Origin: Streptomyces sp. NRRL S-1022
GTDB lineage: Bacteria > Actinomycetota > Actinomycetes > Streptomycetales > Streptomycetaceae
NCBI RefSeq assembly: GCF_000720135.1
Contig: NZ_JOIU01000033.1
Span: forward strand, 13,038-77,037
Length of the DNA: 64,000 bases
Direction: 5' to 3'
In this document: piece after piece, positions 47,875 through 56,102 of the stretch
Layout of the letters: the number at the start of each line of letters is the position of its first letter
How positions within the stretch are numbered: the first letter of the stretch is position 1
Position numbers and translations under genes: made by a program
The notes under the pieces: generated by a model
The model's input: the letters and a program-made list of their open reading frames with translations, nothing else
Database searches by the model: none
What the model was told of the DNA's origin: nothing

Positions 47875-49050
47875 TCACGCGGAGGGGGCCGTGGACGGGC
47901 CGGTGATGCAGGTGAAGCGAGCGGGGGCGTGGTCGATAGGCAGGCCGGGGCGCCATGCTGTGAGGATCTGGGCGCTGCACTCGAACAGGTCCGGTGGCAG
48001 GGCGTCCAGCGGCCACCAGCGCCAGTCACCGACGCTTTCGCCGGGCTGGTCGGCCGGTTCCCCGCGCCAACGGGTGACGAGCGCGCCAAAGGTGATGCGG
48101 ACGACGTCTCCGACCTGGTCGAGGAACATGCCCAGAAGGCGGACGTCGGCTGGGTCGGCCAACAGGCCGGTCTCCTCCGCGAGTTCGCGCACGGCTGCCT
48201 CCTGCAATGACTCGCCTGGCTCCACGGTCCCGCCGGGCAGCTCCCGTGTGCCCAGCCGGTGTCGGCCGAGGAGGAGGCCCTGGGGCGCGAACAGCACGGC
48301 GCCGACGCCGACGGCGGCGTGGGCGAGGGGTGGTTTCGGGGTGCGGGGACGGGCTGTGATCCGGGCCGGTCTCTGAACCTGGAAGAGCCGGTAGGAGGCG
48401 TGGTCGGTCTTCTCCGGCGCGTCGAGGACGGTGATGCCTTGCACACGGAAGCCGTACTGGACGAGCAGGTCTTCCCACAACTCGGGTGTGAGTACCCACA
48501 TGTGCACGGTGAGGTCGTCACCGCCGGCCAGTCGCAGGCTCTCCGGGCGTGGGGTGATGGTCGAGGTGGGGCCGTGGCCGGCGGAGTTGGTGTGCAGCAC
48601 GGTGAAGCACAGCCGTCCGCCCGGTTTGAGCGCGGTGGCCAGGGCGGGCAGGAGTCGGTGCGGGTCGAGGAAATGGAAGGTGCTGACGGAGTAGATCACG
48701 TCGTACGGCGCTGCCGTGCCCAGGTGCTCGACGGCGTCGGCGTGGACCAGCCGCAGTCCCGGTACATCGGGGTAACGGGCGCGCGCTCTCTTGATCTGGC
48801 TGAGGGAAGCGTCGACGCCGTCCACCTGTGCACGGTAGGTGCGGGCCAGGTGTGCGGCGTGCCGACCAGGGCCGCAGCCGATGTCCAGGACGCGCAGGCC
48901 CCTGATGTCCCCGAGGATGGCGTCCCCCGCCGCGTTCGCGGCAGGGCCCCAGGTGATCTGGTCCACCTCGGTCAGGGGCGTACCGCGCCCCCGGTGGTGT
49001 GTTCCGTAGGCGTCCCAGGCGAGGCGCGTCCGATGTTCGATGTCCAACAC
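47875..49050 (-). CDS. SAM methyltransferase fused to NUDIX hydrolase
   Basis: Predicted 391 aa. The N-terminal methyltransferase has motif [20 protein letters not shown] (about 52-70), [39 protein letters not shown] and [12 protein letters not shown]. The C-terminal NUDIX domain (about 245-391) has the intact box [20 protein letters not shown] with EETGLL (G-x5-E-x7-REUxEExGU). Such methyltransferase-NUDIX fusions suggest action on a nucleotide-linked or pyrophosphate metabolite. GTG 49050 follows GGAG. It starts 19 bases after the previous gene's stop. Confidence 0.88.
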   Translation of the reverse strand: MLDIEHRTRLAWDAYGTHHRGRGTPLTEVDQITWGPAANAAGDAILGDIRGLRVLDIGCGPGRHAAHLARTYRAQVDGVDASLSQIKRARARYPDVPGLRLVHADAVEHLGTAAPYDVIYSVSTFHFLDPHRLLPALATALKPGGRLCFTVLHTNSAGHGPTSTITPRPESLRLAGGDDLTVHMWVLTPELWEDLLVQYGFRVQGITVLDAPEKTDHASYRLFQVQRPARITARPRTPKPPLAHAAVGVGAVLFAPQGLLLGRHRLGTRELPGGTVEPGESLQEAAVRELAEETGLLADPADVRLLGMFLDQVGDVVRITFGALVTRWRGEPADQPGESVGDWRWWPLDALPPDLFECSAQILTAWRPGLPIDHAPARFTCITGPSTAPSA

Positions 49051-49069
49051 GTTGGCTCCGGTGATGGGT

Positions 49070-49642
49070 TCAGGGGCGGAGTGCGTAGCAGCGCAGCACG
49101 TCGAGATCGGCGGCGCGTACGACGGACCAGCCCGCGGTGAGGATCTCGGCTTCGACAGGGTCGATCCCAAGATGCCGGTACGGATCACCGGCCTCGCGAC
49201 GGCCGGCGAGTTCGGTGACAACCCAGAAGGTCCCGCAGGGTGCGAGGACTTGCCGGACGCGGTCGAGGAAGGCCGCCTTGTCGTCCATCCAGCGGTAGAC
49301 CAGGCGGCAGGCGACGACCGCATACGCGGGGTCCGGCAGGGTGCTGAGGTCATCGGAGGTGAAGTCCATCAGGTGCCAGGCCGGCCCCTCGTCCTGCTGG
49401 GTGTTCCGGGCTGCGGTGATGGCGCTGGGGGCGAAGTCGATGCCGGTGGTGCGGTAACCGAGCTGGTCCAGGTGGCGGGCGAGGGAGCCCTCGCCGGTGC
49501 CGATGTCGAGCGCCGGGCGTCCTCGGCCCGGTCCGACATGGTCGGCGAGGAGCGTGGCCTCGGTGCTGGTGACCTCCCTGTACCGGCGTCCGTCGGCCCA
49601 GAGCGGCTCCCAGTAATCGGCGGTGGCCGGGGTCGTCGCCAT
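49070..49642 (-). CDS. Class I SAM-dependent methyltransferase
   Basis: Predicted 190 aa. N-terminal [20 protein letters not shown], motif [41 protein letters not shown] and [20 protein letters not shown] mark a small-molecule methyltransferase of methyltransferase_25/11 type. AAAGGAG lies 6 nt before ATG 49642. The spacing to both neighbours is under 20 bases, so it is within the operon. Confidence 0.88.
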   Translation of the reverse strand: MATTPATADYWEPLWADGRRYREVTSTEATLLADHVGPGRGRPALDIGTGEGSLARHLDQLGYRTTGIDFAPSAITAARNTQQDEGPAWHLMDFTSDDLSTLPDPAYAVVACRLVYRWMDDKAAFLDRVRQVLAPCGTFWVVTELAGRREAGDPYRHLGIDPVEAEILTAGWSVVRAADLDVLRCYALRP

Positions 49643-49654
49643 GCGGCTCCTTTG

Positions 49655-49912
49655 TCAGCGGGCGGGACGGCTGGGATTTTGGTCCTGGCGGGCATCGGCG
49701 GAGGCTGAGGGACGGGGCAGCACCGGAGTGATGTCATCGGCGTACGCGGTCCGCGCGGGCACTTCCGGTGCGCACGCACGGCAGGGCACCCTGCACAGGG
49801 CGGCCTCGACGGCGGCGGTGCGGACGTGGCCGGCCGCTCGGAGCTGATCGACGAGCCGGCGCCGTAGCCTGCTGGGATCGTGCTCATGCGCGGTGGTGGG
49901 AGGAGTCGTCAC
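49655..49912 (-). pseudogene. Truncated protein-L-isoaspartate methyltransferase-like ORF
   Basis: The 85-codon frame opens RLRRRLVDQLRAAGHVRTAA, VEAALCRVPCRACAPEVP and AYADDITPV, which is the N-terminal helix pair and the VPRHxFVP/xxAYADxP block of PCMT-like enzymes, including those in FxLD lanthipeptide clusters. After this, where the SAM-binding domain should start, the sequence turns into unrelated residues and stops. The lost RHLFVP is CRACAPEVP. Start GTG 49912 is 20 bases downstream of the ABC gene. Confidence 0.65.
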
Positions 49913-49931
49913 GCTGGGCCTGTCGAGCGGT

Positions 49932-51920
49932 TCATGCGGGATCCGCGACGGTGGGGGAGCCGGGGCGGGGAATGGTGGCTGTGGGGGCGTACTGAGCGGC
50001 CTGCGCGTCGAACATCGAGGCGTAGCGCCCCCGGGCGGCCATCAGTTCGTCGTGGCTGCCGTGCTCGACGAGCCGTCCGTGATGGAGGACGTGGATGCGG
50101 TCGGCGTGGCGGACCCCGGACATGCGGTGGGTGACCAGGACGACGGCCCGGTTCGGTGCGGCGAGCCGGCGGATGCGGTCGAACGCGGCGATCTCGGCCT
50201 CCGGGTCGAGAGCGGAGGTGGGCTCGTCGACGATGAGCACACCGTCGTCATCCGAGGTGGAGCTGCGCCAGTGGGTTCGGGCGAGGCCGATCTTCTGCCA
50301 TTCGCCGCCGGAGAGTTCGCTGGCACCGCGGAACATCCGGGCCAGCAGGCTGCGCAGTCCGTGGGGGAGTCTCTCGATGACCGGTTGCGCTCCCGCGTAG
50401 TCGACGGACGGCTGCAGATCGTCGGTTCCGGCCTCCCGGGTGGGCCGGCCGATCCGGATGTTCAACGCCGCGGTGACGGGCCAGCGTTGGAAGTCCTGGG
50501 TGAGCAGTGAGACGCGGTCGAAGACCTGGGAGCGGTCCAGGGAGGCGACGTCGGCCTCGCCCCACCGCACGGTCCCGCTCTGCGGCAGCAGCAGGCCCGA
50601 CAACACCTTCATCAGCGTGCTCTTGCCCGAGCCGTTCTCGCCGACCACGGCGGTGACCGAGCCCATGGGCAGGGTGAGGGAGACCCCATCCAGGGCGGGC
50701 GTGTCCCGATCCGGGTAGTGGTAGCTCACCTGGTCGAGGACGACCTGCTTCACCTGCGGCGGAACGGGATCGCCTCCGCTGGTGATGGTGCGTCGTGCCG
50801 CCTCGTCCAGGAACCGGGCGTGGTCGCGGACGTAGAGGGACTCCTCGTGCAGCTGGTTGACGTTCATCACCAGCGCGCCCAGGCTCGCCGAGCCGGACCG
50901 GACGGCGATGACGGCGGTGCCGGCCACGGCCAGACTCATGTGCCCGCTCATGATCAGCAAGAACATGGCCGCGTACGTGGCCGCCATGGCGAGGCCGGAC
51001 AGCGCGGCAGCCACCCACTCGGTGACGGCCTTGCCGGCGGCCAGCCGCTCCTGCTCGGCCTCGGCGCTCTCCGCCATACGCTCGTACCGGCTGAGCAGGA
51101 ACGGCCCGACGGCGTGGATGCGCACCTCCTGCGCTGCGGAGCGCTCGGTGAGCAGGTTTCCGATGAGGCGGCTGGCCCGTACGTGCTCGACCCAGCTCAT
51201 CACCGACACGTACCGTTCCTGCGCCACCCGCATCGCGCCCCAGCCGCGCGGCGCCGCGATCAGGATCAGCAGCGGCAGCAGGACCGGGTGGAGGATGGTG
51301 AGGACGCTGGCCGTTGAGATCAGGGAGATGGTGCCGTTCAGCGCGGCCACGCAGGCGCTGATCATGCGGCGGGCGGATGCGGCGCCGTACTGCGCGACGT
51401 CGATCAGCCGCCGGAACTCCGGGTCCTCGATGGCCTCCAGCTCCACCGACGCGGCGGCAGCCAGGTACTGGGTGGTGGCGATCCGCTCGACCAGTGGCTC
51501 CAGCCGGCCCGCCCGCGAGGTGGACCACCCGGCCAGTCCCGAGTTGACCACGGCCGCGCCGGCGGCGGCGAGCAGTCCCGGCAGGACCGCGTGCAGCCGC
51601 TGCGCGGGGGTGCCCGAGCCGAGCAGTGCGTGCATGACGGCGTTGACCGCGAGCAACCCGACCGCCGCGGCGACACCCTGCCCGACCTCGCTGGTGGCGA
51701 CCGTGAGCAGAGCTCGGTGGTCGGCGCGCCACGCCATGCGCAGGGTCGACCCGACCAGACTGGGCATGGAGCGCAGAGCCGACATCATCGTCAGGTCGAG
51801 CCGGGCACGCTCGTGTTCCGACCAGCCGAAGTCATAGCGCAGAGGACCGCCGAAAAGCTCCCGCTCGGCGTCGGAGACCTCCGGCTCAGCCATCCGCACG
51901 CGCCCGAAGAACCTCTTCAC
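49932..51920 (-). CDS. ABC exporter half-transporter (fused membrane and ATPase domains)
   Basis: Predicted 662 aa. About 50 N-terminal cytosolic residues, membrane domain (about 75-345) and an ATPase with Walker A VVGENGSGKST (427-434 region), Q-loop LLTQDFQRWPV, signature SELSGGEWQKIGLARTHW, Walker B GVLIVDEPTSALDPEAE and the His switch VLVTHRMSG. Its layout is that of exporters found in peptide or lanthipeptide loci, probably homodimeric. GTG 51920 has GGGAGG about 7 nt upstream; a longer frame reaching ATG 52319 is possible but unlikely. The preceding 40-codon ORF overlaps it by GTGA. Confidence 0.88.
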   Translation of the reverse strand: MKRFFGRVRMAEPEVSDAERELFGGPLRYDFGWSEHERARLDLTMMSALRSMPSLVGSTLRMAWRADHRALLTVATSEVGQGVAAAVGLLAVNAVMHALLGSGTPAQRLHAVLPGLLAAAGAAVVNSGLAGWSTSRAGRLEPLVERIATTQYLAAAASVELEAIEDPEFRRLIDVAQYGAASARRMISACVAALNGTISLISTASVLTILHPVLLPLLILIAAPRGWGAMRVAQERYVSVMSWVEHVRASRLIGNLLTERSAAQEVRIHAVGPFLLSRYERMAESAEAEQERLAAGKAVTEWVAAALSGLAMAATYAAMFLLIMSGHMSLAVAGTAVIAVRSGSASLGALVMNVNQLHEESLYVRDHARFLDEAARRTITSGGDPVPPQVKQVVLDQVSYHYPDRDTPALDGVSLTLPMGSVTAVVGENGSGKSTLMKVLSGLLLPQSGTVRWGEADVASLDRSQVFDRVSLLTQDFQRWPVTAALNIRIGRPTREAGTDDLQPSVDYAGAQPVIERLPHGLRSLLARMFRGASELSGGEWQKIGLARTHWRSSTSDDDGVLIVDEPTSALDPEAEIAAFDRIRRLAAPNRAVVLVTHRMSGVRHADRIHVLHHGRLVEHGSHDELMAARGRYASMFDAQAAQYAPTATIPRPGSPTVADPA

Positions 51921-52039
51921 CGGGCGCCTCCCGACCGGGACCGACGCAGCGCCCGCAGAGCCCGCGCGGGCAGCCGCCGGGCCATTGCGGCCGTGCTCAA
52001 CCGCGGAGCCGCCTGTGCTTGTGTGTCGGCTGAAGTCAA
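51917..52039 (-). CDS. Candidate 40-residue peptide overlapping the ABC exporter start
   Basis: TTG 52039, preceded by AAGGGGG at about 7 nt, opens 40 codons starting TSADTQAQAAPRLSTAAMAR and continuing with a very Arg/Leu-rich tail, ending in a TGA that overlaps the exporter's GTG start. It could be a leader/regulatory peptide, a precursor peptide for export, or merely a coupling ORF. It has no cysteine, and no known precursor motif was recognised. Confidence 0.35.
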   Translation of the reverse strand: MTSADTQAQAAPRLSTAAMARRLPARALRALRRSRSGGAR

Positions 52040-52318
52040 CGTGGTCCCCCTTGACGTTGTGCGGCTGGTTCGTGTGGCTCAACGAGCCGACCGGAATTTC
52101 GAACGCATGTGTTTCAGTCGTGTTGATAGCCCTGGGATTGAGCGCGCGCCGGAGCTTGCGGGTTGCATCGACCCTTGCGGCCCCTGGGTGAGGGGCTGCA
52201 GCGACGGTGGCCAAAACGCCGAGCGTGCCGCTGTTCCGGCATCGGGGGATGGAGCGTGACCTGGTGGAAGCGGGCGAGCAGAGCGCCGGATCCAGGGAGC
52301 GGCCGTCGACCGTGGTCA

Positions 52319-52768
52319 TCAGGAGAAGTGGGGGGTCGTACGCTCGGCGTGAGTCCGTAACAAGGTGCCGGCTCTCGCGAGGTCGTCGGGAGTGTCGCCT
52401 GCCAAACCTCCGTCGGCGACGTCGAGCATCCGTACGCCGTGGCCATGTTCGATGAAGCGCAGCATCTCCACGCCTTCGGTACGTTCCAGCGGCCCTTGAG
52501 GGAGACGCAGGAACATGCTGAGGGCCGTTCTGGTGAAGCCGTAGAGACCGAGCTGACGCAGGTACCTCGGCCGGCCCCCGCGCGGGTAGGGGACCGGCTG
52601 CCGGGAGAACATCAGGGCGTCGTGCTCGGCATCGACGACGACCTCGCCGAATCCGATGACGCAGACCTTTCGGCTGGTGAGGATGTCGCCGCGGGCACGT
52701 ACGAGGGCGTCGGTCGAGAAGACGATGGACCGGCCTACGAGGTGGTCCTCCAATGGCCTAGCCGCCAC
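52319..52768 (-). pseudogene. Chimeric remnant: SahH-like NAD domain joined to KdsB-like cytidylyltransferase C-terminus
   Basis: One open frame of 149 codons contains two unrelated parts. The first, EDHLVGRSIVFSTDALVRAR and GDILTSRKVCVIGFGEV, is the start of the NAD-binding domain of S-adenosylhomocysteine hydrolase-like proteins. It continues directly into VVDAEHDALMFSRQPVPYPR, YLRQLGLYGFTRTALSMFLR, GPLERTEGVEMLRFIEHGHG and VRMLDVADGGLAGDTPDDLA, the C-terminal half of CMP-Kdo synthetase (KdsB) type cytidylyltransferases. A deletion has evidently merged two neighbouring genes in frame. GTG 52768 is only a nominal start. The stop overlaps an ATG of the downstream frame. Confidence 0.7.
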
Positions 52769-52839
52769 GGATACTCTTTGCGAGACGGGCGGCGAGATCG
52801 TCACGGACCTACCTGGCCGGAAGACCGGATGGTCTCGGG

Positions 52840-53004
52840 TCAGCGCGCCCTTCCGCGTGGTTTCAACGGCACCGGCGGCAGCTCGGGTGCCGGCAGCGGA
52901 GCCCCGTCGTAGCCCTTCACCTCGCCGAAGCGAACCCCCTTCGTCCAGTCCTCGCGAGCCTGGACGATCTCCTCGTGGGAGCGGGCGACGAAGTTCCACC
53001 ACAT
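52840..53004 (-). pseudogene. C-terminal remnant of a pirin-family gene
   Basis: The minus strand reads MWWNFVARSHEEIVQAREDW and TKGVRFGEVKGYDGAPLPAP, ending LKPRGRAR and TGA. This is the typical end of bacterial pirin/quercetinase-type cupins (MWWNFVARSHEEI-x-x-AR-x-DW). The cupin domains upstream are missing. It is too short to have been listed as a gene by length. Confidence 0.75.
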
Positions 53005-53099
53005 ACCACGTGCGTGACGGTTCTTCCCAGGTCAGAGGCATCGAACGCCTTCGGGCGTCAGCAAAGGGTCAGCATCGGACGCCGAGGAGACAGCACCAC

Positions 53100-53357
53100 A
53101 TGGCGGCACGCACGCTCGCCCGCCGCATGGGCTCCTTCTTCACTGCGAGACCCCGAGTCCTGTTGGTCGAAGTGCCCCCCGAGTACAAGATCCGGTACCG
53201 CGGCGCGGCGGGGAAGCAGACCGAGGAGTCCGGCTTCGGGAGTCAGGACAAGGCGATCGCGCGTTTGATGGAGGCCTACAACCAGAACAAGGCGGCCCCA
53301 CGGTCGCCGCAGGACCACAGCACCAACTGGGTGCCGTTGGTGGCGGCCGCGTTGTAG
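53100..53357 (+). CDS. Hypothetical protein, 3' end replaced by antisense lectin sequence
   Basis: Predicted 85 aa. ATG 53100 has GAGGAG about 10 nt upstream. Residues 1 to about 62 (LARRMGSFFTARPRVLLVEV, PPEYKIRYRGAAGKQTEESG, DKAIARLMEAYNQ) look like a complete small domain of unknown function. From about 53285 the frame runs antisense through the lectin remnant, so the natural C-terminus is lost and the stop at 53357 is accidental. Confidence 0.5.
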   Translation: MAARTLARRMGSFFTARPRVLLVEVPPEYKIRYRGAAGKQTEESGFGSQDKAIARLMEAYNQNKAAPRSPQDHSTNWVPLVAAAL

Positions 53358-53655
53358 GCGTCGAGGCACTTGTTGCCGTAGACCACGAACTCCTTGCGGG
53401 TGGTGTAGGTCCAGGACTGGTTACGGCTGGCGGTGCAGTCCCAAAGTTCAGCCTGGGTGTCGTTGGTGATGGTGTGTTGTAGAGGTCGACGCAGCGGCCG
53501 GAGCCTCCGCCCACGATCTGGTAGGCGTTCGTCCTGGGGACCGCCCGGACCGCGATCGCGTCGAGGTCCGGCGCCCACGCCGACGCGTTGGAGAAGGTCA
53601 GCGTGTTGGCGGAGCCCTTGGCCAACGAGACCTCGACCGAGACGGCGCACCCGGC
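53276..53655 (-). pseudogene. Remnant of a secreted protein with CBM and ricin-type lectin domains, frameshifted
   Basis: In one minus frame, VEVSLAKGSANTLTFSNASA, WAPDLDAIAV and VGGGSGRCVDLYN are a carbohydrate-binding module end and the start of a ricin B lectin. The frame then shifts near 53470, and TITNDTQAELWDCTASRNQS, WTYTTRKEFVVYGNKCLDAY and NGTQLVLWSCG complete the QxW repeats in a second frame. Such tails occur on secreted glycoside hydrolases such as GH27 alpha-galactosidases. The catalytic domain is absent and the end is cut short. Confidence 0.75.
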
Positions 53656-53904
53656 AGGGGAGGACCGTTCAATCGGCTGACCCCGCCGACGCGTCGGCCG
53701 GAGCCGCCACCGTTGTGGCCGCCGCGAACTCCCAGCCCCAGCGCTGAAGGAGGCCCGGGCTCGAGCGGCGATCAGCTTCCCTGGGGGCTCGGCGAGCAGC
53801 GTGCGCCTCCTCGCGCACTCGTCGGGACCATGGTCAGTACGGGCGGCTCCGCGCACATCCCTTCGTCGGCAGGCGAGGGATGCGGCAGCCGGGGCTCCGT
53901 CGGC

Positions 53905-54309
53905 TCATTCGGCTCGAGGTAAGTGGCCGGGCTCCGTGGGCGGGGACGCCGCGGCGGAGGACGCCCGGACACGGAGCTCGAACCCCGTGCTCTCCCGACG
54001 TCCCGGCAGCTCCCTGAAGTCCTCCCGGTCCATGCGGGAGCGCAGCAGCGCCACCGCCGTACGGGCGATCGACTCGCGCCCCAGGTCGACCGTGGTCGGG
54101 GACGGCGAGGCGAATCGGACGGCCTCGATGTCGTCGGAGCCCGCGAGCGCCACGTCGTCCGGCACGGCGATGCCGCTGCGCGCCAGCACCGAGAGTGCGC
54201 CGATGGCCACCACGTCGTGGAAGCAGAAGAGGGCGTCGAACCGGACGCGGGTGCGCAGCAGCCGGGTCGCTCCGGCGACGCCGGACGACCACAGGTCTGC
54301 GCCGTCCAC
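53905..54309 (-). pseudogene. LacI-family regulator, C-terminal half only
   Basis: The 134-codon frame contains FDALFCFHDVVAIGALSVLA, RSGIAVPDDVALAGSDDIEA and PTTVDLGRESIARTAVALLR, the sugar-binding domain end of LacI/GalR repressors. The HTH and first half of the sensor domain are missing upstream, where only a short related stretch remains before the next gene's stop. It probably regulated the adjacent lectin/glycosidase gene. Confidence 0.7.
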
Positions 54310-54363
54310 TCCGGACGCTGCCTCTGACCGGCCCTGATAGCGAAACGCTGCTGGAGTTCTTGT

Positions 54364-55218
54364 CTAAGTGACCTGCGGTGGACAGTACTCGACCAGCCGG
54401 CGCAGCCGTGCCGGAGCATCTGTCGTCAGCACGGGTGTGTAGATCACCAGATGCACATCGGGATGGTCCGAAGGTGCCAGGCGGTGCTGCTCCAGGTGGA
54501 GGTCACCAACCGTTGGGTGACGGAACACGCGCTCTCGTGAGGAGAATCCTCGGATGTCCTGGCTTTCCCAGTCTCTGCAGAACGGTTCGCTCGCTTCGCG
54601 AAGGCGCTCGATCAGGCGGGAGTAGGGCAGCTCACCCAGTCGCGGGCCGGCTTCGGCCCTGAATTCGGCGAGGAGGCGGCGGCTGCTGTCGTCCCAGTCG
54701 GCTATCAGCCCACGCAGGTACGGATCCGTGAACACCAGCCACAGCAGATTCCGGTCCGCGGCTGGAACGGTCGCCACGTTCGGGTACAACGCCTCGTACG
54801 CTGTGTTCCAGCCCGATATCCACCAGTCAGGAGAGATCGCGTACGACGGGTAGCCGGCGAGCGCATCGAGGAGCCGCTGCAGGGCGGCCGGGACTGTGTG
54901 GGGGACCGGGGCGGCGGTGGGCTGCGGGGCGGGATACCCGGCCAGCGACAGCACGTAAGCGTGTTCCGCGGCCGACAAACGCAGGGTGTGTGCTAGCGCA
55001 TCCAGCACCTGCCGGGACGGGGTGATCTCTCGGCCTTGTTCCAGCCAGGTGTACCAGGTGACACTCACGCTGGAGAGGTACGCCACCTCCTCGCGGCGGA
55101 GCCCGGAGGTCCTTCTTCCACCCACCGGCGGCAGGCCGAGGTCTGCGCGCACGAGCCGGTCACGCCGGGCCCTGAGGAATTCGCCCAGGTCTTGGCGACG
55201 TCGCGCCTGACCGTTCAC
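54364..55218 (-). CDS. XRE-HTH regulator of the MmyB-like family
   Basis: Predicted 284 aa. N-terminal HTH: LGEFLRARRDRLVRADLGLP, GGRRTSGLRREEVAYLSSVS, VTWYTWLEQGREITPSRQVL; C-terminal MmyB-like ligand domain: PSYAISPDWWISGWNTAYEA, LLWLVFTDPYLRGLIADWDD, FRHPTVGDLHLEQHRLAPSD. GTG 55218 follows TACCCT at 7 nt; leaderless, and a palindrome overlaps this promoter. These regulators commonly control the neighbouring gene, here probably the divergent DoxX gene, as well as themselves. Confidence 0.9.
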   Translation of the reverse strand: MNGQARRRQDLGEFLRARRDRLVRADLGLPPVGGRRTSGLRREEVAYLSSVSVTWYTWLEQGREITPSRQVLDALAHTLRLSAAEHAYVLSLAGYPAPQPTAAPVPHTVPAALQRLLDALAGYPSYAISPDWWISGWNTAYEALYPNVATVPAADRNLLWLVFTDPYLRGLIADWDDSSRRLLAEFRAEAGPRLGELPYSRLIERLREASEPFCRDWESQDIRGFSSRERVFRHPTVGDLHLEQHRLAPSDHPDVHLVIYTPVLTTDAPARLRRLVEYCPPQVT

Positions 55219-55229
55219 CCTCCCCAGGG

Positions 55230-55246
55230 TAGTAGCGCCACTACTA
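55230..55246. promoter_or_regulatory. Palindromic operator TAGTAG-N5-CTACTA overlapping the regulator promoter
   Basis: TAGTAG (55230-55235) and CTACTA (55241-55246) are perfect 6-base arms separated by CGCCA. On the minus strand the palindrome is directly upstream of, and overlaps by one arm, the TACCCT -10 box of the MmyB-like regulator. It is a good candidate for autoregulation. Confidence 0.65.
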
Positions 55247-55536
55247 GAGGCGGCACCGTCTTTGCAGAGCGCCCTCGCAAAGAGAACCTTGTGGCATGCG
55301 CCGACTGAGTTCACGCAGCGTGACTCACGAGGTGCACCTCGGGGTGGCGCCGGCTCTCGAGCAGCGTCCACACGAGCTGCCATCGACCCATCGTTGATCG
55401 ATGTGTAGATCTTGCTCGGCACCTGCCGCGTTGGCGGTGCTGTCACACCTGTGACTGATCGAACGAATCGCATCGCGCCTTGGCGGTCGGCCTGGCGTTG
55501 CCCCTACCGGCAACCGGTGCAGAAAGCGAGCCAGCT
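55247..55536. other. Divergent intergenic region, no gene seen
   Basis: This 290-base stretch separates the HTH regulator from DoxX. Both strands are open in places but nothing protein-like was recognised. It holds a short inverted repeat CATCG-N5-CGATG near 55388-55402 and presumably the DoxX promoter. Confidence 0.5.
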
Positions 55537-56100
55537 ATGAGGATGACCACTGAGCGACTGCTGGCACCGGCGTCTCCGCCGGCCTCTGCGACAGTTGTCG
55601 CCTCCCCCAGACCGTTCGTCTCCGCGGCAGACGCGGGCCTGCTCCTGCTCCGGGCCACCGTGGGCCTCCTGCTGGCCGCCCACGGCGCCATGAAGCTGTT
55701 GGGCCTGTTCGGTGGCGCGGGGCTGAGTGCCACCGGGAAAGGGTTCGCCGCTCTGGGCTACCACCCCGCTGAGTTCTTCGCGGGTCTCGCCGGCGCCTCA
55801 GAACTCGTCGGAGGGCTCGGTCTGGCCGTTGGTCTGCTCGTTCCCCTGAGCGCGGCCGCCGTGATCGGGGTCATGATCAACGCCATGGTCGTGACGTCCC
55901 CGCACGGCCTCTGGTCGACCAACGGTGGCATGGAGTACCCACTGACCATCGCCGTGACCGCGCTCGCCGTCGCTGCCATCGGCCCCGGCCGGCTGGCTCT
56001 GGACCGCCCGTTCCGCTGGCGCGACGGCGGAATGCTGTCAGCCGCCACAGCACTGTGCCTCGGAGGGATCGGCGCGGCTGTCATCCTCGCACTCCGCTGA
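55537..56100 (+). CDS. DoxX-family membrane protein
   Basis: Predicted 187 aa with four helices: DAGLLLLRATVGLLLAAHGA, a loop with GLSATGKGFAALGYHPAEFF, AGLAGASELVGGLGLAVGLL, VPLSAAAVIGVMINAMVVTS, and a final pair. This is the DoxX/TQO-small-subunit pattern found in membrane proteins of redox or thiol stress. ATG 55537 or 55543 may be the start. The MmyB-like regulator is divergent. Confidence 0.88.
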   Translation: MRMTTERLLAPASPPASATVVASPRPFVSAADAGLLLLRATVGLLLAAHGAMKLLGLFGGAGLSATGKGFAALGYHPAEFFAGLAGASELVGGLGLAVGLLVPLSAAAVIGVMINAMVVTSPHGLWSTNGGMEYPLTIAVTALAVAAIGPGRLALDRPFRWRDGGMLSAATALCLGGIGAAVILALR

Positions 56101-56102
56101 AC

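Noticed and set aside
49932..52319. A 795-residue version of the ABC exporter starting at ATG 52319
   Set aside because: The extra 133 residues lack domain character, and GTG 51920 has a ribosome-binding site and gives the expected family N-terminus.
52114..52446. A 110-codon minus frame between the SahH-KdsB chimera and the exporter
   Set aside because: It is out of frame with both, rich in Pro/Arg and matches no family; the region is more likely an eroded leader.
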